NCBI GenBank assembly: GCA_046726155.1
Contig: JBKOZZ010000005.1
Location: 5,997 to 69,996, forward strand
Source: PSRF01 sp046726155
Lineage (GTDB): Bacteria > Acidobacteriota > Blastocatellia > Pyrinomonadales > Pyrinomonadaceae
Length of the DNA: 64,000 nucleotides
Reading direction: 5' to 3'
This document shows, in pieces, positions 17,952 to 25,904 of this stretch (positions are counted from its first letter, which is position 1; the number at the start of each line of letters is the position of its first letter). Both the position numbers and the translations under genes were made by a program. The notes under the pieces are model-generated. The model worked only from the letters and a program-made list of their open reading frames with translations, did no database searches and was not told the DNA's origin.

Positions 17952-19790
17952 TTACAACTGCCCGACGAGCGGCGTGACGATACGGCCAACCGGGTAGAGA
18001 TTCATCTGCCTATCCCAGTAAGGCGAATGGAGATAGAAGAACTGGAGTCTCGCCCGCGCGTTTCCTGCAAAAGCGGGGTCGCTAGCCAGCTTTTTCTCAA
18101 ACTCCTCGCGGAGGCGGGGGTCGCCGGCTAACATTTCGCGAGCAAGTTTCTCCAGGACATAATTCTCCGCATACTCCTTCTGCTCAAATGTCGCATTGAA
18201 GAACCCCCAGTGGACCAGCGAGTCGGGCGCTTCAGGCTCTAGCAGATTCATCGCCACCTTAGCCAACTCCTGGGCGAGCGGGACAATTATGGATCTGGCT
18301 GGAAAACTTCGCCGCTCATGCACAGCCTCCGTCTTGAACGAGGGCATTAGCCTGCCCTCAAAGGGACCGCCAGCCCACTTCACGTCGACAAAGCGATAAC
18401 TCTCAATGTCGATCGTTAGCGGCTCTTTTGTTGTCTGCATAACTAGACCGTGTGTCCGCAGGACCTCAATTGCATCTTTCCACTGCACCGGAACGATGTA
18501 ATAAAGCGGCGGCGCTACCGCGGTTTTCACACGAAAATCGTTGTACATCGGCACCGTCATGTCGACGGGTTTGGCAGCAAAGGTCACGTAAGGCGCGCCT
18601 GAGACGTCGCTTACCCCGGTGTGGTACTCCAGGGCCTTTAGTTTGTAAGGCGCGGCGTGGTCGGTTAATTCAAAATCGAGCGGAAAGCGGCGCGCTGGAT
18701 CGTAAGTGCGGCCGTCCGCCAATGTTTTTTCATCGGCTTCGCGCACCGCCGCCAGCAGGCTCTCCGGATCGCGACTGACCTCAGCCAACGTGAATCTCAA
18801 AAAATCGTAAGTGCCCATGACCCGCAGACGATATGGTTTCAGCATGTGCGTCTCGATCAGAATGCCCGGCCGGTTCCGTATGGGAGTGTAGCCGGTCGAG
18901 AAACGCGGGCTGCCGTTGAAGTCTCGAATGCCCTTAGTCAGATCACGATTGTCTATAAATTCCAAATACCAAGAGATAACGTTACCCGCGGCCTCAGTTG
19001 CAGGCGCTACGCGCTCGTCGATCACCTTCTTTTCCCACGCAAGCACGCTTTCCGCAATGCCGGCGTGGTGTTCATGTTGATAAGTGATGTTGTACTGATA
19101 GTCAGCTCCGTCCGTCACATGGCAGTCGATAAATAAATCCGGCTTCCACTGAAGCCATAATGATAACCAGGCTCGCGTTTCCGGCGTGTCCGCCTTCATG
19201 TAATCGCGGTTCAGATTCTGATAGGTGCTGGTGCTGCGCCAGCCCATTTCAGCGGGTCCGTTCTGATTGATCCGGTTATAGGGACTAACTCGCTCATGGC
19301 CGTCAGTGTTGTAGATGGGAATAAAGAGCACGACCAGGTTTTTGAGCAACCCGGGACGAGTTTTCGTAATGGCAATGTCACGCAACAGCGCCAGACCGGC
19401 ATCTTTACCGTCGGGCTCGCCGGCGTGAATGCATGCCTGGATAAGAATGACTGCCTTACCGGCGCGCCTGGCAGTTTCATGCGTGAAGGTGTCGCCTTCA
19501 GTTGCGATCAATAGCGGCAGGTCGCGTCCTTCGCCGCTCTTGCCGAACGTTTGAAACTTTATTAGTGAAGATGCCTGATCGAGGCGTTTGGCATATTCGA
19601 TGGTTTGTGCGTAACGCGGCGTCTCTCTATAGTCAGTTTTTTCAGCGTGCGTAAGCCACTCGGCCGGCACGGGAGGATTGTGATTTTGTGACATTGTTTT
19701 CGTGTGGGCTCTCGTATGACTGTTGGCTGTTAAGGGCAGTAAAGGTACGGAAGAAATGGAGAGCGTAAGGACAAACGCAGCCCGCAGCAT
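17952..19790 (-). CDS. Exported M14-family zinc carboxypeptidase
   Basis: A secreted metallopeptidase of 612 residues. From the ATG at 19790 the protein has a signal peptide (MLRAAFVLTLSISS... ending near residue 25-30). An upstream ATG at 19850 would bury it behind 20 residues and is less likely. Zinc ligands are His122 and Glu125 in HAGEPDGKD, with His224 in DCHVTDG. A later GILIETHMLKPY segment supplies the usual catalytic-Glu region. The C-terminal ~250 residues are an accessory domain. It probably trims peptides in the periplasm. It is monocistronic and converges on the pdh genes. Confidence 0.88.
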   Translation of the reverse strand: MLRAAFVLTLSISSVPLLPLTANSHTRAHTKTMSQNHNPPVPAEWLTHAEKTDYRETPRYAQTIEYAKRLDQASSLIKFQTFGKSGEGRDLPLLIATEGDTFTHETARRAGKAVILIQACIHAGEPDGKDAGLALLRDIAITKTRPGLLKNLVVLFIPIYNTDGHERVSPYNRINQNGPAEMGWRSTSTYQNLNRDYMKADTPETRAWLSLWLQWKPDLFIDCHVTDGADYQYNITYQHEHHAGIAESVLAWEKKVIDERVAPATEAAGNVISWYLEFIDNRDLTKGIRDFNGSPRFSTGYTPIRNRPGILIETHMLKPYRLRVMGTYDFLRFTLAEVSRDPESLLAAVREADEKTLADGRTYDPARRFPLDFELTDHAAPYKLKALEYHTGVSDVSGAPYVTFAAKPVDMTVPMYNDFRVKTAVAPPLYYIVPVQWKDAIEVLRTHGLVMQTTKEPLTIDIESYRFVDVKWAGGPFEGRLMPSFKTEAVHERRSFPARSIIVPLAQELAKVAMNLLEPEAPDSLVHWGFFNATFEQKEYAENYVLEKLAREMLAGDPRLREEFEKKLASDPAFAGNARARLQFFYLHSPYWDRQMNLYPVGRIVTPLVGQL

Positions 19791-19917
19791 CTTTATTTCC
19801 GGAACGCCAATCCTGGCAAGAGTGGGTAGGGGAGTATTCCAACTGTTCATGTTCGCTTTTGATCATGACAAAGAGGATTACCTTTGTCCTACGCAGACAA
19901 GAATTCTGTCCTGTTTT

Positions 19918-20088
19918 TTAGTGGCGCAGATCCTTCTGACATGAACGACATTGCAAGCGACGCCGCGCGTTAAGAGTGCCACAGACCGGGCAGCGGATGT
20001 ACATCGTGCGAGCAAACCAGGCAGTGATGATCGCACTTGAGCCAAGTATTCCAACCAGCACTGCCGCGTTCAGCAGCAAATCTTTCAA
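19918..20088 (-). CDS. Small membrane-anchored zinc-ribbon protein
   Basis: A 56-residue frame starting with TTG at 20088: an N-terminal hydrophobic helix (LLLNAAVLVGILGSSAIIT, about 4-22), then CPVCGTLNARRRLQCRSCQK, a four-cysteine ribbon with CxxC pairs 14 apart. The start TTG overlaps the TGA stop of the preceding gene by two bases (TTGA). GGGAGA lies about 10 bases upstream, inside that gene's last codons, indicating translational coupling. No function can be assigned. Support comes from the intact zinc motif, the helix and the coupling. Confidence 0.55.
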   Translation of the reverse strand: MKDLLLNAAVLVGILGSSAIITAWFARTMYIRCPVCGTLNARRRLQCRSCQKDLRH

Positions 20089-20849
20089 GCTTTATATTTC
20101 TCCCGCAAGCTCTTCTGATAGCTTCGCCCGCGTTCATAACCACGACGATAAGCTTCATCTGACTCGTCATCCGGTGATAACTTCGCCGCGCTCTCTACCG
20201 TTCCTGCCCTTGATTTCAGAGCAGCTTCAAAGCCGCGGCGATAGCTGGCCTCATCGCTTTGGAAATCTCTGCCGGTCGTCCCGTACTGCGCCGCTTCAGC
20301 ATCTCGCAAACCGATCCACCAATTCTCGCGAGCTTCGTCAATACTTTCCGCTCCTGCAGTCACCAGTGCGCCCTGTGCCGCGTATATCGCACCATCCTCG
20401 TCAAGAAAGGCAATGACTACCGAGCGGCCTTTTCTCAAAGCGTCTTCGTAAAGATACAACTCATCGTGCGGCAGTCCGGTAACGAGTTCCTCTTCAAGCG
20501 CTTCACCCGCGGCCATTCCGGTTACGGTCCCCCCTGCGCCCAGGATCGCGGCCCCGAGGAGGCCACCTGCGATAACTGGACCGACGCCTGGTACTAACAA
20601 ACTCGCCGCGGCAGCGCCCAGACCAGCACCACCAGCGACTCCGATCGCGCCGCCTACAGTTCCTCCCATGGCTTGCCCCATGCCCGGTTGTTCGCTGTCG
20701 GCGGTAGGCACTGTGCTCTCAACGCGCTCGTCATTCATCCCCGGCGTCAGCAATGCAATTCTGTCATTGGAAATTCCGAGTGAATGAAGTTGCCGAACCG
20801 CTTCTTCTGCTGCGGGGCGCGACGAAAAGATCCCAGCTACTGTTTCCAT
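20085..20849 (-). CDS. Glycine-zipper protein with general-stress-type N-domain
   Basis: A 254-residue protein. Residues 1-40 (ETVAGIFSSRPAAEEAVRQL) resemble the start of YflT/GsiB-neighbour 'general stress protein 17M' domains. Residues ~58-115 are a Gly/Ala-rich double hydrophobic hairpin (glycine zipper). A second alpha/beta segment follows (about 120-175), then a tail with two repeated YRRG(F/Y)E motifs. It starts at ATG 20849 behind a strong AAGGAGGG. It ends by overlapping the tiny zinc-ribbon gene. The likely role is stress or envelope related; this is inference from composition only. Confidence 0.65.
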   Translation of the reverse strand: METVAGIFSSRPAAEEAVRQLHSLGISNDRIALLTPGMNDERVESTVPTADSEQPGMGQAMGGTVGGAIGVAGGAGLGAAAASLLVPGVGPVIAGGLLGAAILGAGGTVTGMAAGEALEEELVTGLPHDELYLYEDALRKGRSVVIAFLDEDGAIYAAQGALVTAGAESIDEARENWWIGLRDAEAAQYGTTGRDFQSDEASYRRGFEAALKSRAGTVESAAKLSPDDESDEAYRRGYERGRSYQKSLREKYKA

Positions 20850-21069
20850 GCCCGATCCCTCCTTAAAGAATTCGCCTGCGTTCGTAAAGAATTCGCCTAC
20901 GTTTTAACCCTTCAAGCAGATGGGCAGCAAGGAAAGGACATAAAGGACACAAATCGTTGAGGAAATTAGCAGAGCTATGTTAGAGTCGGGCTGGTTATTA
21001 ATGCATTCAGGCGGCGGGCGATTTGAATTTGGCCCGCCGACTTTGTAAAAGGGCAGGACCAGCGACCGT

Positions 21070-21444
21070 ATGTATGACATCGTAGAAAAACATTGGCCAA
21101 TGTCAGAAGGTGACGGCAAAGCGGCCCGTAAGAAAAGGCCACGAATACTTGCCATCACTACCGACTGTTGCACTGGTTGCGCCGGCTCGCCAGCATGCAT
21201 CGAATACTGTCCCATTGAAGCTTGCATGTTCTGGGTGCCCGATGAAGATCATCCGCCGTTCGGTCGCATCGAAGTAGACCCGTATCTCTGCATTGGCTGT
21301 CAGAAGTGCACCAGTAAAGGACCAGACGGCGCATTCCTTGACGGTTGCCCGTGGGATGCGATCGAAATGGTGCCGACGGATGACTGGGAAGCGGTGCACG
21401 GAATCACGCTGCCTGACCTCCCGCCCGCTCCGCCTACGGCTTAG
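21070..21444 (+). CDS. 4Fe-4S dicluster ferredoxin
   Basis: A 124-residue soluble protein with two cysteine sets, TDCCTGCAGSPACIEYCP (about 31-48) and CIGCQKCTSKGPDGAFLDGCP (about 74-94). They fit two Fe4S4 clusters with unusual insertions between ligands. It should carry electrons in the cytoplasm; partners are not evident. The ATG at 21070 is used. It converges on, and overlaps by 11 bases, the last gene of the oxidase cluster on the other strand. Its Pro-rich C-terminus (DLPPAPPTA) lies in that overlap. Confidence 0.82.
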   Translation: MYDIVEKHWPMSEGDGKAARKKRPRILAITTDCCTGCAGSPACIEYCPIEACMFWVPDEDHPPFGRIEVDPYLCIGCQKCTSKGPDGAFLDGCPWDAIEMVPTDDWEAVHGITLPDLPPAPPTA

Positions 21445-22291
21445 TGGTTTTGTCGCTGGAATTAGCGCGGCTCTTGATGGCCTTAGCTGTCTGAGCCGCT
21501 TGTTGTTTTATGCGGTCACTCGTGGGTTCCGCGCCGCTTGCATAATGCTCTATCAAGGGCAGGTCGGCTTCCTGTCCGATCACCGACAGCCCCCGCAGAG
21601 CTTCCCAAATGCTTTGCTCGTCAGACTTGATCGTCAAAACCGCATCACCCCTGACAACATTCGAGCCGTTGGAAGCCAACAGTCGGCCCACACTGCCTAC
21701 CAACGGTGAACGGATTTCAACCACATTCTTGTTTGGCTCCTGGACGCGAGCCAGCAAGGTGCCCCTGCTAACCTGTGCGCCATTTGCCAGAGTGCTAACA
21801 AGGATCCCGTCGGCCGAAGCGACAACTGTGAAAGGTTCAAGGATTGATGCGAGTTCTCGACCACCGCTGGGATCATTAAACCTCACCAGCGCCAGCGCCG
21901 CGTTGCGCCGAACGATTGGTTCCTGATCTTTCAACAGCTTCTTCAGGGTATTGTGAAACTCCTCTGACGTATTATCCGCGCCCATTAACCAGGCAACAGT
22001 CAGCCGAAATTCTGTTTCCGGACTGCCGGCGAGGGCCACGATTTTCGGATACCATTGTTTCGCATTCTTATCGCCTCGCTCAATTCGCTGTTGAATCTGC
22101 AGCAGAGCGTGTTGCACATGTCTCGGATGTTTCTCATCAACCAGGAACTTCGAAATCTCGGAGTCGGAAAGGCCGCGACCAAACCAGGTGAAGTACCAGG
22201 TAAGGAAAGAGGCAACCACAAACAGGATCGCAAGAATCAGGATTGGGCCGGACGCTCGTACGCGATTGATCTTCGGGACCGCGATCTTCAC
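21434..22291 (-). CDS. Membrane-anchored HEAT-repeat protein with lipoyl-like barrel
   Basis: A 285-residue protein: one N-terminal membrane helix (about 15-35), alpha-helical HEAT-like repeats (about 50-145, with TEFRLTVAWLMG and PIVRRNAALALVRF). A beta-barrel segment follows (about 155-225), reading SADGILVSTLANGAQVSRGTLL and IRSPLVGSVGRLLASNGSNV, like biotinyl/lipoyl or HlyD barrel halves but without a modified lysine. A final helical pair ends it. The start is GTG at 22291. It is the last of nineteen same-strand respiratory genes, suggesting a role in assembly of the oxidase or of its copper site. No function is known. Confidence 0.65.
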   Translation of the reverse strand: MKIAVPKINRVRASGPILILAILFVVASFLTWYFTWFGRGLSDSEISKFLVDEKHPRHVQHALLQIQQRIERGDKNAKQWYPKIVALAGSPETEFRLTVAWLMGADNTSEEFHNTLKKLLKDQEPIVRRNAALALVRFNDPSGGRELASILEPFTVVASADGILVSTLANGAQVSRGTLLARVQEPNKNVVEIRSPLVGSVGRLLASNGSNVVRGDAVLTIKSDEQSIWEALRGLSVIGQEADLPLIEHYASGAEPTSDRIKQQAAQTAKAIKSRANSSDKTTKP

Positions 22292-22362
22292 CTCGGGATT
22301 GTTTCCATTCTCTTTCGTTCTTTAATTGACATGGCTTGGCTCGCCATCACAGGCGCGACGGA

Positions 22363-22794
22363 CTAATTCGAGGGGTAGATGTGGTACAGCATCAGATAAA
22401 CGATTACGCCGGTTACGGAGACGTATAGCCAAAGCGGCAGTGTCCAGCGTGCTATGCGGCGATGGCTGATGAAATCTTTTCGCGCTGCCCGGTAGAGGGT
22501 CACTAGTATCAGTGGAACGATAACCACGGCAAGGAATGTATGAGTTGTCAGAATAATGAAATACACCGGACGGACTAGTCCCTGCCCGGCAAATCGGGTG
22601 GCGCCGTGATAATAATGATAAGTAAGATAAGAAATCAGAAATAAGGTTGAGGTGGCTACGGCCGCAACCTGGCAATTTCGGTGAGAGTGGATTTGACCGA
22701 GACGAATAAATCGGAAACCCGCCAGCAGCAGAACGGCACTTGTTGTATTCAGGACTGCGTTGAGGTGGGGCAGGAATGGAATGTATTCAGGCAT
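22363..22794 (-). CDS. DUF420 membrane protein
   Basis: A 143-residue protein with four membrane helices and conserved histidines (LPHLNAVLN, HRNCQ, YHYYHGA, TTHTFLAV, SHRRIARWTLP), matching the DUF420/CtaM-type proteins encoded with heme-copper oxidases. In Firmicutes a related protein (CtaM) is needed for oxidase maturation. The ATG at 22794 (MPEYIPFLPHL) is chosen; the frame continues upstream only through the heptanucleotide repeat, which translates to a spurious HHSSLITH-type leader. It lies downstream of the oxidase subunits in the same transcription unit. Confidence 0.85.
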   Translation of the reverse strand: MPEYIPFLPHLNAVLNTTSAVLLLAGFRFIRLGQIHSHRNCQVAAVATSTLFLISYLTYHYYHGATRFAGQGLVRPVYFIILTTHTFLAVVIVPLILVTLYRAARKDFISHRRIARWTLPLWLYVSVTGVIVYLMLYHIYPSN

Positions 22795-22812
22795 TAAATT
22801 GGGAATCGGTAC

Positions 22813-22905
22813 ATGAGTGATGAGTGATGAGTGATGAGTGATGCGGAACATCGAAGGTTGTTGCTTCGTTCATTACTCATCACTCATCACTCAGCACTCA
22901 TTACC
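22813..22905. repeat. Mirrored heptanucleotide array (ATGAGTG)
   Basis: The clearest of the arrays: four exact tandem copies of ATGAGTG (22813-22840), a 30-base centre, then CATTACT/CATCACT/CATCACT/CAGCACT/CATTACC (22871-22905) as the complementary arm. It sits between the DUF420 gene and a small helix-rich gene and supplies the latter's stop codon. Confidence 0.9.
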
Positions 22906-23111
22906 GTTTTTCTTCCCTTCTCGGTCAAGGAGTAGAAATCATTTCCCTCTTCCTGAAGCAAGTCTTCCTCGACCAGTCGTTCGACTGCGTCGAAGACTGC
23001 TGTGCGCGCGTCGGGATCATTCTCTCCGGCTTCAAACAGCGTATGTAGATCAAGCTTCTCTTTGTTCCAATGCTCAAAGCTTCGCAGTACTCGTTTTTCG
23101 ATTTCGTTCAC
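22887..23111 (-). CDS. Small winged-helix-like protein
   Basis: A 74-residue acidic protein starting with GTG at 23111 (MNEIEKRVLRSFEHW). Three predicted helices and a C-terminal LLQEEGNDFYSLTEKGRKTV hairpin resemble a winged-helix fold of the PadR/MarR-like size class, without enough length for a dimer domain. It lies inside the respiratory gene run, between two membrane proteins. The last codons and stop fall in the ATGAGTG array. It could be a local regulator; this is inference from fold pattern only. The ribosome site is weak. Confidence 0.5.
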   Translation of the reverse strand: MNEIEKRVLRSFEHWNKEKLDLHTLFEAGENDPDARTAVFDAVERLVEEDLLQEEGNDFYSLTEKGRKTVMSAE

Positions 23112-23134
23112 GGCCAGATTAACCCGGCGATAAT

Positions 23135-23491
23135 CTAGGGCTGCCTCTGTCTCATGTTAGCGACCATAGATCTCACATCGGGAGGAACTGCGCGGCCCTT
23201 GGCGTCGAGCAAGGGCGGGGATTGAGGAAGCGCTCGCTCTCCAGCTCCGGGGGTTTGTGCTTTCAAAGCCCTTCGCTTTCGAAAAGGAATCGGCAGCCGG
23301 CCTTCGTCCTTGAGGTAAAGCAAAGGATTGACGGCAAACATCAGCGCCATCAGCATGCAGACCATGGTAACGAATAGGTTATCGGTAGTCAGAAAACTCG
23401 GAGAAGACAACGCGTTTAAGACTGCCAGAACTAAAAAAATGAGAGCCGCGATGATACACACTATGTTTAGTAGCGTAGCTTCTCTCTTCAT
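23135..23491 (-). CDS. Small two-helix membrane protein in the oxidase cluster
   Basis: A 118-residue protein from the ATG at 23491 (MKREATLLNIVCIIAALIF). Two hydrophobic helices (about 8-27 and 39-58) are followed by a basic, Pro-rich cytoplasmic tail of about 55 residues. An upstream start at 23527 would add 12 residues. No family was recognised. It is on the same strand as the oxidase genes, in line with a small accessory or assembly factor, but nothing in the sequence proves that. Confidence 0.5.
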   Translation of the reverse strand: MKREATLLNIVCIIAALIFLVLAVLNALSSPSFLTTDNLFVTMVCMLMALMFAVNPLLYLKDEGRLPIPFRKRRALKAQTPGAGERALPQSPPLLDAKGRAVPPDVRSMVANMRQRQP

Positions 23492-23643
23492 GACTGTTGT
23501 GCCGCCAACCTCGCCCACTCTTTCCAAATTTAGCCGTCCTTAGTTTAGCGGAACCGCGTCCCGATTGTCCGACAGGTTTCGCCCTTGTCGTCTTGCGGCG
23601 GTTCTCGGTAATACCTCATGACAAACCAAAGTTGCCGGATTCT

Positions 23644-23865
23644 TCAGTGTTTAGCCTTGCCGGATGGCGTCGTCCGTTCTGACATCTCTTCGTAACCGCA
23701 TCGTTCACATTGCCAAATCGGAAATGTTCCACTCGGGTCGGCAGTGCTCTGATACACCGCACGGTTTGAAGGGATAATTTTTCCGCCGCAGCGCGGACAG
23801 ACGCGACCTCGAGTGGTTCGCTTTTCAACGTCGATGCGTAAAAGGCTCTCTTCAGCCATTGCCAT
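23644..23865 (-). CDS. Small zinc-ribbon protein in the oxidase cluster
   Basis: A 73-residue protein with CPRCGGKI (Cys23, Cys26) and CERCGYEE (near 53-56), a classic four-cysteine zinc ribbon. The region between them (RAVYQSTADPSGTFPIWQ) is conserved-looking beta structure. Two possible starts, ATG at 23865 or 23859. It lies between the CSMC membrane protein and a small membrane protein, on the oxidase strand. Function is unknown; a metal-handling or RNA-binding role is possible. Confidence 0.6.
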   Translation of the reverse strand: MAMAEESLLRIDVEKRTTRGRVCPRCGGKIIPSNRAVYQSTADPSGTFPIWQCERCGYEEMSERTTPSGKAKH

Positions 23866-23889
23866 CCAAGTCCTGCGAGTGAAGAAGGT

Positions 23890-24165
23890 TTAGTCTGAGT
23901 TAGTGCGGTCCTTTTCCGGGTCCTCTTTGTTCGCGGCCTTATAGCGTTTCAGCGCAACAAAGATCGAGCAGAATATTGTGACCGGTGGCACCAGGAGCAC
24001 CAGTACGCCGATGTTGAAGTTTCTTATGAAAAACGGATTGTTGGAACCCGCCAGCGCGGCCCGGCACATGGAACATTGCCCAAACGCGGAAGCGCTTAGC
24101 ATGAGCATAATCGCGACTGCTGCAATCACCAGCAACATCGTTTTTGATTTCGCGAAAGCGATCAT
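23890..24165 (-). CDS. Exported small membrane protein with CSMC motif
   Basis: A 91-residue protein starting at ATG 24165, whose A is also the last base of the upstream stop codon (TGATG), so it is translationally coupled to oxidase subunit IV. A signal-like helix ends at SASAFGQCSMCRAALAG. The CxxC then sits just outside the membrane, before a second helix (NIGVLVLLVPPVTIFCSIFVAL) and a charged tail. The CxxC placement suggests copper or thiol chemistry for the oxidase, by inference. Longer upstream starts overlap subunit IV and are unlikely. Confidence 0.65.
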   Translation of the reverse strand: MIAFAKSKTMLLVIAAVAIMLMLSASAFGQCSMCRAALAGSNNPFFIRNFNIGVLVLLVPPVTIFCSIFVALKRYKAANKEDPEKDRTNSD

Positions 24166-24509
24166 CAATGTTCCTCGGTGGCAGGCGGTACTTCTTTGAA
24201 CTGATAGCGCAAGCCGGCTGAGCGGAAGCTGTCCGGGAAAAACACAAACAGAAGACAAATGCACACCACCAGCATTGGTACGATAGTTAGAATCAAACTC
24301 AGCCGCTCAAACTTCATGTGCATGAAGTAAGCCACAATGAGGGCCGCCTTGATTATCGAAAGACCAAGTAGAATCGTCAACATGAAGTGGATTTGCATCG
24401 GCCTGTAAGCCAGGAAGATCTCAATCAACGTCAGACCAATCAGCCAGGCCCAGATCGAAATGAATAGTTTGTTGCTGCCGGCGAAATGCTCTTCAATGTG
24501 TGCGCTCAT
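24165..24509 (-). CDS. ctaF: Cytochrome c oxidase subunit IV (CtaF/CoxD-like)
   Basis: A 114-residue protein with three membrane helices and the bacterial subunit IV pattern (WAWLIGLTLIEIFLA, then LSIIKAALIVAYFMHMKFE, then a third helix). The His-Met-Lys-Phe-Glu after helix two is typical of the CyoD/COX4 prokaryotic family. It supports assembly of subunit I. AGGAG lies 8 bases before the ATG at 24509, and the stop overlaps the next gene by one base. It follows three subunit III genes. Confidence 0.88.
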   Translation of the reverse strand: MSAHIEEHFAGSNKLFISIWAWLIGLTLIEIFLAYRPMQIHFMLTILLGLSIIKAALIVAYFMHMKFERLSLILTIVPMLVVCICLLFVFFPDSFRSAGLRYQFKEVPPATEEH

Positions 24510-24554
24510 GCTCGACTCCTTCGCTGCGAAGCTCCAGCCATTCTAAATCGCGAC

Positions 24555-25235
24555 TTACTTAGCCAAATGCCCGCCCACATCCACCGATAGGATGTAAATC
24601 AGCGGGAACACAAACATCCAGACGAGATCGACAAAGTGCCAGTAGAGACCGCTAATCTCAACGTCTTCGTGATTCAGCTTCTTAACCCGCGTGGCCACTA
24701 CGCCTAAATAAAGAATACCTGTGGCAACATGAAACATGTGGAGGCCCGTGATGGTAAAAAACGTGGCGCCAAACAATGGCGTCGGCAATCGTCCGTCGGA
24801 GGTTGTGAAGGTAGATATCCAGTGGGCCGGCAAGCTAAACGGCCGCAAACCTTCAGTGATCAAATGGTTCCATTCTATAAGGTGCAAAATGACGAAAGCG
24901 GCGCCGAAAAACATCGTGGCCAGGATCCATTTGCGCGCTACCGTCTTATCTCCCCGGCTCGAAGCCGAGACGCCAAAGACCATCGTCAAGCTCGATGAGA
25001 GCAGACAGAAAGTCATAACAGACGAAAAGACAATGCTTGGATAAAACGGAAACGGCGTCGGCCAGACGTTTGAAGCGCGCAGATAGCTATAGCCCATCAG
25101 CAGCGCCGAGAACGTCAATGAGTCGGAAACAATGAACAACCACATTCCGAGCTTGCGATGACCAACGCGATAGGGGTGCACACCCCCGCCCCAGTCGTCC
25201 GCCGGAAAATGTACTGCGCGTGCTTCAGTACTCAC
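24555..25235 (-). CDS. ctaE: Cytochrome c oxidase subunit III, copy 3
   Basis: A 226-residue subunit III with the family helices and conserved HLIEWNHLI, FFTITGLHMFHVATGILYLG and GLYWHFVDLVWMFVFPLIYI segments. Of the three subunit III genes this is the closest in feel to the classical CtaE, with a longer second loop carrying GRLPTPLFGATFF. The start is GTG at 25235 behind GGAGGTG. A short palindrome of the dispersed family lies in its leader. It probably binds subunit I; which of the three copies does so in the mature complex is unknown. Confidence 0.87.
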   Translation of the reverse strand: MSTEARAVHFPADDWGGGVHPYRVGHRKLGMWLFIVSDSLTFSALLMGYSYLRASNVWPTPFPFYPSIVFSSVMTFCLLSSSLTMVFGVSASSRGDKTVARKWILATMFFGAAFVILHLIEWNHLITEGLRPFSLPAHWISTFTTSDGRLPTPLFGATFFTITGLHMFHVATGILYLGVVATRVKKLNHEDVEISGLYWHFVDLVWMFVFPLIYILSVDVGGHLAK

Positions 25236-25259
25236 CTGTCACCTCCAGAAAGAAAGTAG

Positions 25260-25277
25260 CGCAGACTTGCGTCTGCG
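25260..25277. repeat. Short palindrome CGCAGACTTGCGTCTGCG
   Basis: An 18-base palindrome between subunit III copies 2 and 3, matching the style of the other dispersed palindromes (arm, short loop, complementary arm). Confidence 0.6.
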
Positions 25278-25308
25278 AGCTTACCCGAACTTTTGTCCGT
25301 ATCGCCCG

Positions 25309-25896
25309 TTAACGCACAAAGAAGAGCAGGACAAATAAGTAGAGCCACAAAAAGTCCATGAAATGCCAGTAAAGCATTACAGCATCAGCGCCGGCCTGCG
25401 GCTTCACCAACACCAACCGGTCCCGCGACGCGCGGGCGCGCGCTGAAAGGTAGGCAAGCGCAGCCAACCCTCCTAACAAGTGCACGCCGTGTATGGCTGT
25501 CAAAAGGTAAAAGAAAGAACTGTGCGGATTACTCGCAACGTAAATTCCCTGCCGCACGAGCTGCCGCCAGGCAAGCACTTGCGATATCAGGAATCCGATA
25601 CCCAGCGCGAACGTAACAAGCAACCAACGTCGGTGGCTGCCGTTAACCGCGTCTTTCCATTTTCGCCGGGCGTTCTCCAGCGTGGCGCTACTAATAACTA
25701 TCAGCGCCGTACTCAGCCACAGAATTCGCGGCATTGTGAGCGGTTGCCAATCGTTTGCTGATGCGGCGCGCACAATGTAAGCACTGCTCAAGGCGGTGAA
25801 CAACATCAGAATCGAGGCCAGCGCCACCCACATCCCGAGGAGATAACGGCCGGCAGCCGCGCCCGGCAAATACTCTTTGTTAATCTCTACTACCAT
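25309..25896 (-). CDS. Cytochrome c oxidase subunit III, copy 2 (short form)
   Basis: A 195-residue, five-helix subunit III of the short type (like CyoC or CtaE of the five-helix class). It has SSFFYLLTAIHGVHLLGGLAAL and VMLYWHFMDFLWLYLFVLLFF. The ATG at 25896 (MVVEINKEYL) is chosen; an earlier start at 25944 would overlap copy 1 and add a non-conserved leader. It is 8 bases downstream of copy 1 and similar to it through the helices, so the two probably arose by duplication. Confidence 0.87.
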   Translation of the reverse strand: MVVEINKEYLPGAAAGRYLLGMWVALASILMLFTALSSAYIVRAASANDWQPLTMPRILWLSTALIVISSATLENARRKWKDAVNGSHRRWLLVTFALGIGFLISQVLAWRQLVRQGIYVASNPHSSFFYLLTAIHGVHLLGGLAALAYLSARARASRDRLVLVKPQAGADAVMLYWHFMDFLWLYLFVLLFFVR

Positions 25897-25904
25897 ATTC
25901 AGTT

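Noticed and set aside
22813..22905. Possible CRISPR array
   Set aside because: Units are 7 bases without spacers and the second half is the complement, so this is a mirrored tandem repeat.
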